This document shows positions 43,727 through 53,532 of a stretch of 64,000 nucleotides of DNA, in pieces; within the stretch, counting starts at the first letter, position 1; every line of letters starts with the position of its first letter. The DNA comes from M55B154 sp964486725. Lineage in GTDB: Bacteria; Spirochaetota; UBA4802; UB4802. Under the pieces are notes generated by a model, which was not told the origin of the DNA, searched no databases, and saw nothing but the letters and a program-made list of their open reading frames with translations. The position numbers were made by a program, and so were the translations under genes. Location of the stretch: contig CAZAOK010000004.1 in NCBI GenBank assembly GCA_964486725.1, forward strand, positions 16,114 to 80,113. The letters run 5' to 3'.

Positions 43727-44444
43727 TCTCATAGAAATTACAGACCTGTACAAGATATATCCTATCAGCGAAGAAATCAGTGTCCATGCCCTTCAGGGAG
43801 TTTCACTGTCCATTCAAAGAGGGGAGTTCGTATCAATAATGGGTGCCTCCGGATCAGGAAAGTCCACCTTCATGAATATCCTTGGATTTCTTGATACGCC
43901 AACTACCGGACGATATGTTCTTGATGGTATTGATGGAAGCACATTGAATTATGACGAGAAGGCAGAAATTCGTAATCGTAAAATCGGCTTTGTGTTTCAG
44001 GGGTTTAACCTGCTTTCCCGGACATCGGCTATTGAGAATGTGGAACTTCCACTTTTATATATGGGTGGGATTACAACCAGGGAAATGCAGGATAAAGCCC
44101 GAAAATACCTTGGTATGATCGGCCTTGCCGGCAGGGAACATCATCACCCCAGTGAATTGTCTGGTGGGGAGCAGCAAAGGGTTGCCATCGCCAGGGCCCT
44201 GGTGAATGAACCGGCTATAATTTTTGCGGATGAGCCAACAGGAAATCTTGATACAAAAAATACAGAAGATATAATGAACCTCTTTACCAGCCTGAATAAT
44301 GACCTGGGAATAACTATCATTCTTGTTACCCATGAGCCTGAAGTGGCAGGGTACACAAAGAGGAAGGTTATTTTCAGGGATGGTCATATTATTGATGACT
44401 CACCAGTAAAAAAAAGAAAAAAGGCTGGTATGAAAAAAAGGTAA
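43716..44444 (+). CDS. MacB/LolD-type ABC transporter ATPase
   Basis: The ATG at 43716 lies inside the end of the adaptor gene (11-base overlap); an ATG at 43692 gives eight more residues. The protein has Walker A GASGSGKST, Q-loop FVFQGFNLL, signature LSGGEQQRVAIARAL, Walker B IIFADEPTGNLD and switch His in LVTHEPEVA. The family supplies ATP energy to MacB-like permeases, here encoded separately. The C-terminal tail is strongly basic (KKRKKAGMKKR). Confidence 0.93.
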   Translation: MANNLIEITDLYKIYPISEEISVHALQGVSLSIQRGEFVSIMGASGSGKSTFMNILGFLDTPTTGRYVLDGIDGSTLNYDEKAEIRNRKIGFVFQGFNLLSRTSAIENVELPLLYMGGITTREMQDKARKYLGMIGLAGREHHHPSELSGGEQQRVAIARALVNEPAIIFADEPTGNLDTKNTEDIMNLFTSLNNDLGITIILVTHEPEVAGYTKRKVIFRDGHIIDDSPVKKRKKAGMKKR

Positions 44445-44448
44445 GTTG

Positions 44449-45630
44449 ATGAATTTTAAAAATCTGTTCGTAACAGCCCTGCGCGCGTTGAATCGTAATA
44501 AAATGAGATCCGCATTAACAAGTATTGGCATTATAATAGGTGTTTCTTCGGTTATAATGATGATAGGTATAGGCAATAGTGCCAGGATTGCTGTAAGAGA
44601 GAAAATATTTACCTATGGTGCCAACGCAATGTCGGTATATGACTCAAAAAAACCTTTGACCTTGCGTGATGTAGAGAATATTGATCGGCTATTTCCCCAG
44701 ATACGATATATAAGTCCTTTTGTGTATAAGTCATATATATTAACAAAGGGGGGCGGCCAGTTCGTTTACAGCAGGCTTTACGGTGTGAATAATGATTTTT
44801 TTAAAATAAAATCATGGCCCCTGATGAATGGCAGATATTTTACCGAAAGGGAGATAGCAGCAAGCGAGAAGGTCGTTATTATTGGTAATACTGTGAGGAC
44901 TGAACTTTTCGGACACACAAATCCGGTAGGTGAGGTTGTAAATGTGAACGGACTCCCATTCAAGATAGTTGGGTCTTTAACTGAAATGGGCCAGGCACTT
45001 TCAGGCAGAGATTTTGATAATGTATTGATTGTGCCACATACAACCGCAGCAATGAAAATTATGGGGAAACGAACATTTGACGAAATATACGTGTCCACAT
45101 ATTCGGAAACAGAAATTGATGAGACCGTTGGAAAGTTAAAAGAATATTTCAGGCGTACCCATGCTATTCCCCCGGGTAAAATGAACGATTTCAAGATAAA
45201 GACCAGTAAGGAAAAACTGCAGATGGTAAAGTATATTTCTAATACACTTTCAATATTACTTGCCGGTATTGCATCTATTTCTCTTTTCGTTGGTGGTGTT
45301 GGTATAATGAATATCATGCTCGTTTCGGTCAGCGAGAGAACCAGGGAAATCGGTATTCGAATGGCTATAGGTGCAAAGAGACGTGATATCCTAACCCAGT
45401 TCCTTATTGAATCTGTTACATTAAGTGGCGCGGGTGGAATAGTTGGAATGCTTCTCGGTCTTGGAGTGTATTACCTGATAATATTTTTTGTAGATTGGCC
45501 TTTTATTTTTTCTTTCTTTTCAATAATCGTGGCCTTCTTCTTCTCATGTGCGGTTGGGATATTCTTTGGCTATTATCCCGCACGTAAAGCTGCTGATCTT
45601 AAACCAATTGAAGCATTACGTTACGAATAA
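44449..45630 (+). CDS. MacB-type ABC transporter permease
   Basis: The 393-residue protein has a first membrane helix (residues 18-40: ALTSIGIIIGVSSVIMMIGIG), a large periplasmic MacB core (50-260) and three C-terminal helices (about 270-300, 320-350, 360-385) with MLVSVSERTREIGIRMAIGAKRRDI and YYPARKAADLKPIEALRYE, the FtsX/MacB signature. It lacks its own ATPase domain and so pairs with the previous gene. It likely exports a hydrophobic or peptide substrate or a lipoprotein; the substrate is unknown. Confidence 0.92.
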   Translation: MNFKNLFVTALRALNRNKMRSALTSIGIIIGVSSVIMMIGIGNSARIAVREKIFTYGANAMSVYDSKKPLTLRDVENIDRLFPQIRYISPFVYKSYILTKGGGQFVYSRLYGVNNDFFKIKSWPLMNGRYFTEREIAASEKVVIIGNTVRTELFGHTNPVGEVVNVNGLPFKIVGSLTEMGQALSGRDFDNVLIVPHTTAAMKIMGKRTFDEIYVSTYSETEIDETVGKLKEYFRRTHAIPPGKMNDFKIKTSKEKLQMVKYISNTLSILLAGIASISLFVGGVGIMNIMLVSVSERTREIGIRMAIGAKRRDILTQFLIESVTLSGAGGIVGMLLGLGVYYLIIFFVDWPFIFSFFSIIVAFFFSCAVGIFFGYYPARKAADLKPIEALRYE

Positions 45631-45685
45631 CCTTTCCAATTAAAAATGTAATTACATCTTTTTTTATTTTCTCTATTAAGACATA

Positions 45686-45720
45686 ATATTACCTGTACCG
45701 ATATAAGTAACAGGTAATAT
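45686..45720. repeat. Inverted repeat between exporter operon and xerD
   Basis: Arms atattacctgt (45686-45696) and acaggtaatat (45710-45720) pair over 11 bp with a 13-base loop. An outer pair gacata/tatgtc lies about 45680 and 45742. An AT-rich hairpin atgtaattacat with T-run (about 45646-45668) upstream may terminate the exporter transcript. The function of the larger repeat is unknown; it may be an operator. Confidence 0.5.
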
Positions 45721-45808
45721 GAATATTAAAAATATATATGTTATGTCATATCTTTGTAAACCCCCGGTGTATTCTTAGTGTAATAATGTTGTATCAGGAG
45801 GTATTACC

Positions 45809-45832
45809 ATGACTATCTATTTCATAAGTTGA
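45809..45832 (+). CDS. Possible 7-codon leader peptide before xerD
   Basis: An ATG at 45809 follows a textbook ribosome site CAGGAGG (45795-45801) and encodes MTIYFIS and a stop at 45830-45832. The stop overlaps the GAGGAG that serves the TTG start of xerD at 45844. The short frame may couple or attenuate xerD translation. It could also be a chance frame. Confidence 0.4.
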   Translation: MTIYFIS

Positions 45833-45843
45833 GGAGAATTGAA

Positions 45844-46737
45844 TTGAAGGATATAGTGGCTATTAAAAGGTTTAAACGGTTCTTACAGATTGAAAAAGGA
45901 TTGTCCCCTAATTCAATCTATTCTTATACTTACGATCTGAAAAAATTTACTGATTTTCTTGCCAATAAGAACAAGAATATTCTCTCGGCAACACAGGATG
46001 ATGTTCAGCAATTTCTAAAATATGAAAAAACAAAAAAACACAATTCATCCAGAACGCTGGCACGTTCCCTGGCCGCGATAAGGCAATTTTATAATTTTCT
46101 CTCTGATACTTATGGGGATGTGAATAACCCAACTCACAAGATCGAAACACCACATGTTGAGAAAACACTACCTGATTTTTTATCAGCAGAAGAAGTTAAT
46201 AAGCTTTTTAATTCGATTTCTGAAAATGACGTATATCAATTAAGAGACAAGGCGATTTTTGAACTACTATATTCATGCGGGTTAAGAATAACCGAGGCGG
46301 TTGAACTCAAAATCGGAAATATCGATTTTGAGAACAGGTTGTTGAAAGTTACAGGGAAAGGAAGTAAAGAAAGAATTGTGCCAATGGGAAATGAAGCAAA
46401 GAGATTGCTGTACAAGTATATACATGAATCAAGACCGGTAATACTGGGTGATCGCAACAGTGAATACCTCTTTGTTAGTAAAAAAGGTGGCATGATAAAC
46501 AGAAAATCTGTGTGGAGACTGTTGAAGGGATACGTCGATCAGACCCAAATCAATAAAAATATCACCCCACATACGTTGCGGCATTCATTCGCGACACATC
46601 TTCTTGAAAGGGGTGCTGATCTGAGATCTGTACAGGTACTTCTCGGGCATGTTGATATTTCAACTACACAGGTATATACTCACATGGCACGTAAACAACT
46701 TCAGGAAATCCATAAGAAATTTCATCCAAAAGGGTAG
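45844..46737 (+). CDS. xerD: Tyrosine recombinase, XerD/XerC-like
   Basis: The start is set at TTG 45844 because GAGGAG (45831-45836) lies 7 bases before it. The 297-residue protein has the SAM-like N-terminal domain and a catalytic domain with Arg (SCGLRITE), Lys (GKGSKERI), His-x-x-Arg (HTLRHSFATHLL), His (LLGHVDISTTQ) and Tyr (VYTH). Xer recombinases resolve chromosome dimers at dif. No dif site was identified here. Which of XerC or XerD this is cannot be told from one copy. Confidence 0.92.
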   Translation: MKDIVAIKRFKRFLQIEKGLSPNSIYSYTYDLKKFTDFLANKNKNILSATQDDVQQFLKYEKTKKHNSSRTLARSLAAIRQFYNFLSDTYGDVNNPTHKIETPHVEKTLPDFLSAEEVNKLFNSISENDVYQLRDKAIFELLYSCGLRITEAVELKIGNIDFENRLLKVTGKGSKERIVPMGNEAKRLLYKYIHESRPVILGDRNSEYLFVSKKGGMINRKSVWRLLKGYVDQTQINKNITPHTLRHSFATHLLERGADLRSVQVLLGHVDISTTQVYTHMARKQLQEIHKKFHPKG

Positions 46738-46742
46738 ATGTT

Positions 46743-47960
46743 TTGAAGCGTTTAGTAATAAAAAAACACATGTTTGTAAAAGAAGTATTGTTATTCCTGG
46801 TTTTTGTGTTAATTATAGGATGCGCTCCCTCAAGTGAATACCTTCTTAAAAAAAACAGAAAGATGGGTAATGATACGGATTATGTAAAAGTTCTTTTACA
46901 AAAGACTAACAGCAGAATTACCATTACTTCACGATCACGAGTAAAAATTACATCTTTAAGTAATAACAGCATAAAATATAATGGACATGGTAAAAAATTT
47001 ATTTTCATCCCTGAAAAAATTAAAGAGCCAGTGTTAATAGAATCATGGGGATCCTTTCTCCAAATTGATGATAAAGAATACAGGGGGATGATTGAGCTTC
47101 ATAATGTTATGGGAAAACTGTGTGTTATAAATGTAATAAGGATGTATGAATACCTGTATGGAGTTCTACCCGGTGAGATAATGACAGGATGGCCTGATGA
47201 GACACTGAAGGCACAGGCTGTTGCCGCAAGAACATACGCCTATCACCATATCCATAAAAATAAAAATAATCTTTATGATCTGGATGCTACTACAAAATTC
47301 CAGGTTTATAAGGGTAAGTCGATTGAAGATCCAAAAACCAACAGGGCCGTGGATGATACGTGTGGTGAAATCGCAGTTTATAAGAATAAGCCAATTGTCG
47401 CGTTCTTTCATTCAACTTGTGGTGGGTATACTGTTGATGACAACCTGGTATGGAATGGTGATGACATGGAATACCTGCGTTCTGTAAAATGTCCATATTG
47501 CAAAGGGTCACCCTCGTATGAATGGAAAGAAATACTTACCCGCTACGAAATGATTGAATCTCTCAAAAAAAAATATTCTGGAATCGGACAGATTACCGGC
47601 ATTACTTTCATACGTAAAGACAGAAGGGTAGTGAAAGTGGTAATTAAGCATACAAATGGTATTATTAGAATTTCCGGTAATAATTTCCGGTTACTATTTC
47701 CCGCGAAAAAAATAAAAAGCCTTTACTTTCATGCAAGAAAAAAACCTGATGGTCTGGAGTTACATGGATATGGATGGGGTCATGGAGTTGGTTTGTGTCA
47801 ATGGGGAGCCAGGGGGATGGCGAATCACGGTAAGAATTATGAAAATATTCTGAAATTCTATTATCGGGGTATTAAAATAATAAATATTAACAGATTGAAA
47901 ACGAATGGAGTCAGGCGGAAATATCAATCAGCTGCGGCTGTGAGCTCACCGAATTCATAA
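46743..47960 (+). CDS. SpoIID/LytB-domain lipoprotein
   Basis: The 405-residue protein has a lipoprotein signal with lipobox LIIG-Cys27 and then a SpoIID domain: YLYGVLPGEIMTGWPDETLKAQAVAARTYA, cut here to LKAQAVAARTYA, VAFFHSTCGGYT, and the closing HGYGWGHGVGLCQWGARGMA. SpoIID enzymes are lytic transglycosylases that act on denuded glycan in spores, and homologues in non-sporulating bacteria cut peptidoglycan during growth or division. It follows xerD by 5 bases. A TTG at 46743 is listed; ATG 46770 would still give a signal. Confidence 0.9.
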   Translation: MKRLVIKKHMFVKEVLLFLVFVLIIGCAPSSEYLLKKNRKMGNDTDYVKVLLQKTNSRITITSRSRVKITSLSNNSIKYNGHGKKFIFIPEKIKEPVLIESWGSFLQIDDKEYRGMIELHNVMGKLCVINVIRMYEYLYGVLPGEIMTGWPDETLKAQAVAARTYAYHHIHKNKNNLYDLDATTKFQVYKGKSIEDPKTNRAVDDTCGEIAVYKNKPIVAFFHSTCGGYTVDDNLVWNGDDMEYLRSVKCPYCKGSPSYEWKEILTRYEMIESLKKKYSGIGQITGITFIRKDRRVVKVVIKHTNGIIRISGNNFRLLFPAKKIKSLYFHARKKPDGLELHGYGWGHGVGLCQWGARGMANHGKNYENILKFYYRGIKIININRLKTNGVRRKYQSAAAVSSPNS

Positions 47961-47981
47961 ATATTTTCCAGCAAACTGCAA

Positions 47982-49025
47982 ATGACTGATCGTAGAGAAT
48001 ATGAACTAAAGGATTTTATCTTTGACCTTCCTGATAACTTGATTGCCCAGCATCCTGAGACTGAACGGGATACATCCAGGCTTTTTGTTGTTCAGAAAAA
48101 TTCACACACATTTATACACAAAAGATTTACAGATCTGCATGAATTCATAGCCCCGGGTGATGTTATGGTTATGAATAATGTAAAAGTTATCCCCGCGAGA
48201 ATATATACAAAAAGAATATCCGGTGGTACGGTTGAAATTATTCTTACGAGAAAACTTACCAGTACACGCTGGCATATCGTGTGCAACCGAACAAAACGAA
48301 TCCAGCCTGGGGAGATATTGTATGCAAAAGAAAACCAGGAAATCCAGTTTAATGTATTGGAAAAATCCGGGGGGATATTGCTGGTAGAAAGCAACATGGA
48401 ATTGAACGAAGCGGTTCTTTTATCTATCGGGAACATGCCATTGCCACCCTATATACAAAGAAAACCTGAAGAAGTTGATTATACACAATACCAGACTGTG
48501 TATGCAAGTGAACCCGGGGCTGCAGCGTCTCCAACTGCCGGTCTGCATTTTACTGAGAGTTTGATTACAGATCTTAAGAACAGGGGTGTGGATATAGTAT
48601 TTCTGACACTATACGTATCCTGGGGTACATTTCAACCTGTGAGATCAGAAAACATCTCCAGTCATCATATGCATACTGAATCATACGTCCTTCCTCCACA
48701 GGCGGCTTCAATTATCAACAGCGCACGTAAAGAAAACAGGCGGATAATTGCGGTGGGTACTACGTCACTACGGGTATTGGAAGCAACGTATGAAAATGGG
48801 AAAAATTATCCAGGAAAAGGGGAAACTGATATCTTTATATATCCTCCTTACGATGTACAATCCGCTGATGCCTTGATCACAAATTTCCATACTCCCGGTT
48901 CAACGCTGCTGATGCTGGTTTCGGCATTCGGCGGATATGATACTATGATGTCGGCGTATAAAAAAGCAATAGAAATGGAGTATCGTTTTTTTTCATATGG
49001 TGACGCTATGCTGATAATTTCATGA
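47982..49025 (+). CDS. queA: QueA: S-adenosylmethionine:tRNA ribosyltransferase-isomerase
   Basis: The 347-residue enzyme transfers the ribosyl part of SAM to preQ1-modified tRNA, making epoxyqueuosine. Family phrases are YELKDFIFDLPDNLIAQHP, RDTSRLFVV, NNVKVIPAR, GAAASPTAGLHFTE, YVSWGTFQPVR and TNFHTPGSTLLMLVSAF. No other queuosine gene is in the window. It lies 21 bases after the spoIID gene, whose start has no clear ribosome site. Confidence 0.96.
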   Translation: MTDRREYELKDFIFDLPDNLIAQHPETERDTSRLFVVQKNSHTFIHKRFTDLHEFIAPGDVMVMNNVKVIPARIYTKRISGGTVEIILTRKLTSTRWHIVCNRTKRIQPGEILYAKENQEIQFNVLEKSGGILLVESNMELNEAVLLSIGNMPLPPYIQRKPEEVDYTQYQTVYASEPGAAASPTAGLHFTESLITDLKNRGVDIVFLTLYVSWGTFQPVRSENISSHHMHTESYVLPPQAASIINSARKENRRIIAVGTTSLRVLEATYENGKNYPGKGETDIFIYPPYDVQSADALITNFHTPGSTLLMLVSAFGGYDTMMSAYKKAIEMEYRFFSYGDAMLIIS

Positions 49026-49038
49026 AGGGGGGTATAAA

Positions 49039-49854
49039 ATGGTTGTAAGTGAACTTTTCAATTTTCTAAACAAAAAGTTTCCACCATTGATACAGGAAGA
49101 GTATGACAATTCAGGGAAACAAATCGCTTTTTCAGAAGAAAAGATTACTGGAGTATTACTGGCTCTTGACGTAAGTGATGGAGTTATCATGGAGGCAATG
49201 GAGAAAGATTGCAACGTGATAATTACTCATCACCCAGTTTTTTTTAAGCCCCTTAAGAATATTGACGACGAAGATGTCCTTTCCAAATTGGTACTTAACA
49301 TGATAGAAAGACGAATTAGCCTGTATTCAGCTCATACGCCGCTTGATAAAATATATTATGACAAACTGGCTGAAAAATTGGGTGTTAATATCATTGATAT
49401 TATATACAGGGATGATGGTAATACGCCTGCAGGTTCAGATGAACTGGGATATGGTGTCTATGGCACTTACACACAGGCCATACCCGCTGAAAACTGGTTA
49501 AAACAGGTAAAAAAAATTCTGAACCTGGATTATATAACTTTTGGCGGAGATGAACGTAGAAATGTTAAGAAAGTAGCATTGCTTAATGGGGCCGGGGGGA
49601 GAAAAATTCCTGCAATCACTAAAAAGTATGATGTGGACTGCATTGTCACAGGTGATGTGGGGTATCATGAAATGAAATACGCCATGGATGCAGGTGTGAT
49701 GGTTGTTGATGCCGGTCATTATGGAACTGAAAAGATTTTACTGGATTTTTTGTTAACAGATATTCAAGACTACTTGACAAAAACAATTCAGGATAGTGAA
49801 GTACAGGTGTCAATTGCCAATAGTGAAAGCAATCCCTTCAAAGTGACCAGGTGA
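49039..49854 (+). CDS. Nif3-like dinuclear metal protein (YqfO/YbgI family)
   Basis: The 271-residue protein starts with FPPLIQEEYDNSGKQIAF, then ALDVSDGVIMEA, ITHHPVFFKPLK (metal His pair), YSAHTPLD and later ITGDVGYHEMKYAMDAGVMVVDAGHYGTE. Nif3 proteins form hexamers with two metals per subunit; some have been named GTP cyclohydrolase 1 type 2, but their role is not settled. AAGGGGGG lies just before the ATG. It overlaps nothing and precedes the zinc-ribbon gene by a single base. Confidence 0.92.
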   Translation: MVVSELFNFLNKKFPPLIQEEYDNSGKQIAFSEEKITGVLLALDVSDGVIMEAMEKDCNVIITHHPVFFKPLKNIDDEDVLSKLVLNMIERRISLYSAHTPLDKIYYDKLAEKLGVNIIDIIYRDDGNTPAGSDELGYGVYGTYTQAIPAENWLKQVKKILNLDYITFGGDERRNVKKVALLNGAGGRKIPAITKKYDVDCIVTGDVGYHEMKYAMDAGVMVVDAGHYGTEKILLDFLLTDIQDYLTKTIQDSEVQVSIANSESNPFKVTR

Positions 49855-49855
49855 A

Positions 49856-50560
49856 ATGAATACAGATATAAAAAAAATGATAGACTTACAGCATCTTTGG
49901 GACCAGGTGCTTGATGCGCGTAATACAGTGGAACGCGCAAAAAAATCCATACTGCACTGGGAACGGAATGTCACAGAACTGAAGGATAATGTAAAGACCT
50001 TAGAAAAAGAGCTTCAGGCTGTCAGGGCTGATTCGAATTTGAGTGAGCTTGAACTGGGAGATATTGAGCAAAAAATCAGAAATCTCGATGAAAGAAGAAC
50101 TCAGCTCAAAACGCAAAGAGAAGTCGAAGCCCTTGATCATGAACTGAATAAAAACAAAAATGAAAAAGATATTCTTGAAGAAAAGATAATCAATTCAATG
50201 GAATTGATTGAAAGTCTTGAAAAAGAACTTTCCCTCAAAAACAGTCAACTTGCTGATGCACGGGCACAGGCCAATGATGATATCGAAATGTTGAAGCAAA
50301 AAATTGTATCAGCTAATGAAGATGAAAATAATAAAAAGTCCCAATTTGATGAAGGAATAAACGAAATATCTCCTGAATACAGGTCAAGATTTCTTAAATT
50401 AACCGGTTCGGAACATGGAAAAGCAATTGTTCCTATAAAAGGTGAAATATGCCAGGGATGTAACTTCCAGGTTCCTGTCTCCATCGTCATGGAGCTTGGA
50501 GAAAATGAAAAACCGGTTATTTGCACCAATTGTGGAAGATACATATATAGAAGCCAATGA
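49856..50560 (+). CDS. Coiled-coil protein with C4 zinc ribbon (DUF164/CT398-like)
   Basis: The 234-residue protein is a long coiled coil (residues 1-170) with a C-terminal zinc ribbon: ICQGCNFQVP at about 197-205 and VICTNCGRYIYR at the end, C-x2-C twice. This layout is the CT398/DUF164 family, which is linked with Nif3-like genes in many bacteria and in some cases thought to bind flagellar or sigma-54 partners. It is preceded by nif3 by 1 base. The function is unsettled. Confidence 0.9.
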   Translation: MNTDIKKMIDLQHLWDQVLDARNTVERAKKSILHWERNVTELKDNVKTLEKELQAVRADSNLSELELGDIEQKIRNLDERRTQLKTQREVEALDHELNKNKNEKDILEEKIINSMELIESLEKELSLKNSQLADARAQANDDIEMLKQKIVSANEDENNKKSQFDEGINEISPEYRSRFLKLTGSEHGKAIVPIKGEICQGCNFQVPVSIVMELGENEKPVICTNCGRYIYRSQ

Positions 50561-50605
50561 GGATAACACTGATACACAATATCGCAGGAGAAGAACAGGA
50601 AATTT

Positions 50606-51280
50606 ATGATTTTAAGTATTGATAAATTATTACAATTACTTGCCGAGGGTAAAAGTATCGGGAAAATTGCCGAACTTGCTGATACTAATGAAGAGGAAGT
50701 GATACACATTTTAAATGATGCTCGACAAACACTCAATAAGTATGATCGTGCTAAATCCAGAAAGAAAGTTATTATTAAAAAATCTGATAATGATACAAAT
50801 TTAAACGGAAGGGGAAAACAAGATGCGTTGTCAGCAGATATTTTCGAAGGTGCAGAATTAAACGCGGTACCCTGGGAATCCACCCTGACAATATATACAG
50901 ACGGAGCATCCCGGGGAAATCCCGGTCCATCCGGGATAGGTGTTGTTATTTATGATAAAGATGACAGGCAGGTAGGGAAGGTGGCATCATACCTTGGCCA
51001 TGCTACTAATAACCAGGCCGAGTATAAGGCAATAATCAGGGCGCTGAAGATTGCCATATACTTCAAAACTAAAGTATTAAAAATTCGAACCGATTCTGAG
51101 CTTATCGTGAAGCAGGTGAAGGGTGAATACAAGGTTTCAAATAAAAATATTGTGCAATTATATGAAGAGGTACAGCGATTGAAAAAGCAGATCAATAATT
51201 GTAAAATTGAACATGTTACCCGAAACTTGAACGATAAAGCTGATTACCTTGCGAAAAAGGCTTCTCAATCTATAACATAG
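50606..51280 (+). CDS. Ribonuclease HI with N-terminal extension
   Basis: The last 140 residues are a type 1 RNase H: IYTDGASRGNPGPSGIGVV, NNQAEYKAIIRALK, IRTDSELIVKQVKG and the late NDKADYLAKKA give the D-E-D-D set. The N-terminal 85 residues have a small helix-turn-helix-like part (LLAEGKSIGKIAELADTNEEEVIHIL) and a basic linker. RNases H remove RNA primers and R-loops. The extension could bind nucleic acid. GGAG-like sites before ATG 50606 are weak. Confidence 0.9.
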   Translation: MILSIDKLLQLLAEGKSIGKIAELADTNEEEVIHILNDARQTLNKYDRAKSRKKVIIKKSDNDTNLNGRGKQDALSADIFEGAELNAVPWESTLTIYTDGASRGNPGPSGIGVVIYDKDDRQVGKVASYLGHATNNQAEYKAIIRALKIAIYFKTKVLKIRTDSELIVKQVKGEYKVSNKNIVQLYEEVQRLKKQINNCKIEHVTRNLNDKADYLAKKASQSIT

Positions 51281-51333
51281 AATTGTAGTATATATTATTT
51301 GGTTCTCAAATACCATAATTAATGTGACATAAC

Positions 51334-53421
51334 ATGAAAGAAAACTGGCATTTTGTACAAATTGATAATCATGCTGCAGACAGGCTTCGCGCTGAACTTG
51401 ATATTGATGAATTTATCGCGCATCTACTGTGCGCGCGTGGCATTGTTAATGCTGATGATGCCATGGATTTTCTGAATCCACGATTGAGTAATTTGCATAG
51501 CCCGTATCTACTGCGTGATATGGAACTGGCAGTTGCAAGAATCAGGCAAGTTGTCGACAATAGTGAGCTGGTAGGAATTTATTCTGATTCAGATCTTGAT
51601 GGATTAACATCTCTTTCACTCATGGTGACTCTCTTTGACAGGTTGCAGGTGAAGAGTATATACCGGTATCCGGTTGATGATGAAAAGTATGGTTTATCCA
51701 TGGATGTTGTTGAACACTTTGCGGCGCAGAATATCAGTTTGCTCATAACCCTGGATTCGGGAATACGTGATATTGATGAGATCGAATATGCCCGCTCATT
51801 GGGCATCGATGTTATTGTATGCGATCATCATCAACCAGATAACGTGATACCGGATGCAATTGTCGTTAACCCATGCAGGAATGATTGTACGTATCCCTTT
51901 AGTGATCTGGCAGGAGTAGGTGTTACCTTTAAATTGTGCCAGGCTGTAGTGTTGAGTTATTCCAGTAATTATAACATTCCACATGTGCTATTGTGTGAAG
52001 ATAACAAAAGGCTGACTGCTGCTGTAGTTGTCAGGGGTGTTACTGAAAAGGAATGGTTGGGGATTGATATTGATGAATTATTAAAGCATCTTGAAGAAAG
52101 GTTTGAAAAGACTCGGTTTTTTTATTTTGATATTGAAGAAACTATTGTGGAAAAGATAAAAAATAAATTTAAAGAAAATGAGATATTTGATATCAAAAAC
52201 CTGCAACCCCTGATTACTTCTAGAAATAAAAACCTTCACGTAGACAAGATGTTGAGTACAGGCACTGATGGTATACCACTAAGAGGGTCAAAGATCAAGC
52301 GAATAGAACAGTTTGTCAAAGAAATTCAACTTATAAATTCTGAAAAGATTACTGCGTATATAAAAGAATCACTTCCGCTGGTGGCACTTGGAACTATCGC
52401 GGATTTAATGCCTCTCAATGATGAAAACAGAATACTTGTTAAGCAGGGATTGTGGAATTTCGATAGCCTCTCTCATGGTGGAATGAAAATGCTTGTGAAA
52501 GACATAAATAAAATGGTCTCTTCAAAAGTTATTGGCTGGGATATTGCCCCACTTCTAAATACACCAGGTCGATTTGGCAAAACAAAATTAACAGCAGATT
52601 TCCTGATTTCGAGGGATGATGCAGCGATTCAGGACAACCTGCGGACAATAAAACAGTTAAACGAATATCGTAAAGAAGTAATTCACGACCTTTTTTCGAA
52701 TCTTATACATGAAATTGAAAAGGGTAGTATAAATTCTAAAGGCAAAATCGTATATGTTGAGTCGGAAAAATGTCCTGAAGGATTAACTGGTTTACTGGCA
52801 AACAGGATTGCTGATCACCTGCATAAACCGGTTATTGTTGTTTCCATTAATCATGATACAGGTATTGTAAAAGGATCAGGACGGACCAGTGGTAATTTTG
52901 ATTTTTTTTCAATAGTTGAACCTTTCAGAAATTGTTTTTTAAAGATTGGAGGTCACGCTCAGGCATTTGGTTTCAGTGGTGAGAAGGAGACAATACGAAG
53001 AATAATGAGTGATATTGAATCAAGTGTACCGGTTGATCTAACTCCCAAAGAGCTTTGGCAGATAGATTGTGAAATACCGATAAAGGAAGTAAACTTTAAA
53101 ACTATAGATAAACTTGCAGCCTTTGAACCATTTGGTGTACAGAATCAACCATTTGTGTTTCTCTCCAGAAATTGTGTGGTGAATGATGTCAAAATAATAG
53201 GGAAAAACAGAAAACATATAAAATGTCACTTTAAAAACGCCACGTCGATTGATGCAGTCGGATGGAATATGGCTGAATTGATTGACATGAGTACAATTTC
53301 TAACAGCCTGGTTGATATTTTGTATAATATAGAAATTAATGAATATAATGGATCTGTCAGTCCCCAGATCGTATTGCGTGAAATGCATGTGCTGGAAAGT
53401 GAAGTTTGTAAAAAACATTGA
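51334..53421 (+). CDS. recJ: Single-stranded-DNA exonuclease RecJ with large insertion
   Basis: The 695-residue protein has the DHH motifs (IYSDSDLDGLTS with three Asp, TLDSGI, CDHHQPDN), LVALGTIADLMPLNDENR, LLNTPGRFGK, and the DHHA1 part with KGSGRTSGNFDF and GGHAQAFGFS. RecJ degrades ssDNA 5'-3' in repair. Between KLCQAV (about 204) and the LVALGTIAD motif (about 349) lies a 120-residue insertion that is absent in usual RecJ, with VRGVTEKEWLGIDIDELLKH and many Lys and Glu. The core catalytic set is unaffected. The gene stands 53 bases after rnhA. Confidence 0.9.
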   Translation: MKENWHFVQIDNHAADRLRAELDIDEFIAHLLCARGIVNADDAMDFLNPRLSNLHSPYLLRDMELAVARIRQVVDNSELVGIYSDSDLDGLTSLSLMVTLFDRLQVKSIYRYPVDDEKYGLSMDVVEHFAAQNISLLITLDSGIRDIDEIEYARSLGIDVIVCDHHQPDNVIPDAIVVNPCRNDCTYPFSDLAGVGVTFKLCQAVVLSYSSNYNIPHVLLCEDNKRLTAAVVVRGVTEKEWLGIDIDELLKHLEERFEKTRFFYFDIEETIVEKIKNKFKENEIFDIKNLQPLITSRNKNLHVDKMLSTGTDGIPLRGSKIKRIEQFVKEIQLINSEKITAYIKESLPLVALGTIADLMPLNDENRILVKQGLWNFDSLSHGGMKMLVKDINKMVSSKVIGWDIAPLLNTPGRFGKTKLTADFLISRDDAAIQDNLRTIKQLNEYRKEVIHDLFSNLIHEIEKGSINSKGKIVYVESEKCPEGLTGLLANRIADHLHKPVIVVSINHDTGIVKGSGRTSGNFDFFSIVEPFRNCFLKIGGHAQAFGFSGEKETIRRIMSDIESSVPVDLTPKELWQIDCEIPIKEVNFKTIDKLAAFEPFGVQNQPFVFLSRNCVVNDVKIIGKNRKHIKCHFKNATSIDAVGWNMAELIDMSTISNSLVDILYNIEINEYNGSVSPQIVLREMHVLESEVCKKH

Positions 53422-53532
53422 TCAGAAAACATAATTACACATATCATGGTTCTCTTAGACTGTATAGAAATTTCAATGATTCTGAATGAACAATAATAAT
53501 AAATTTACAAATCGATTTAATGAAAATTATAA

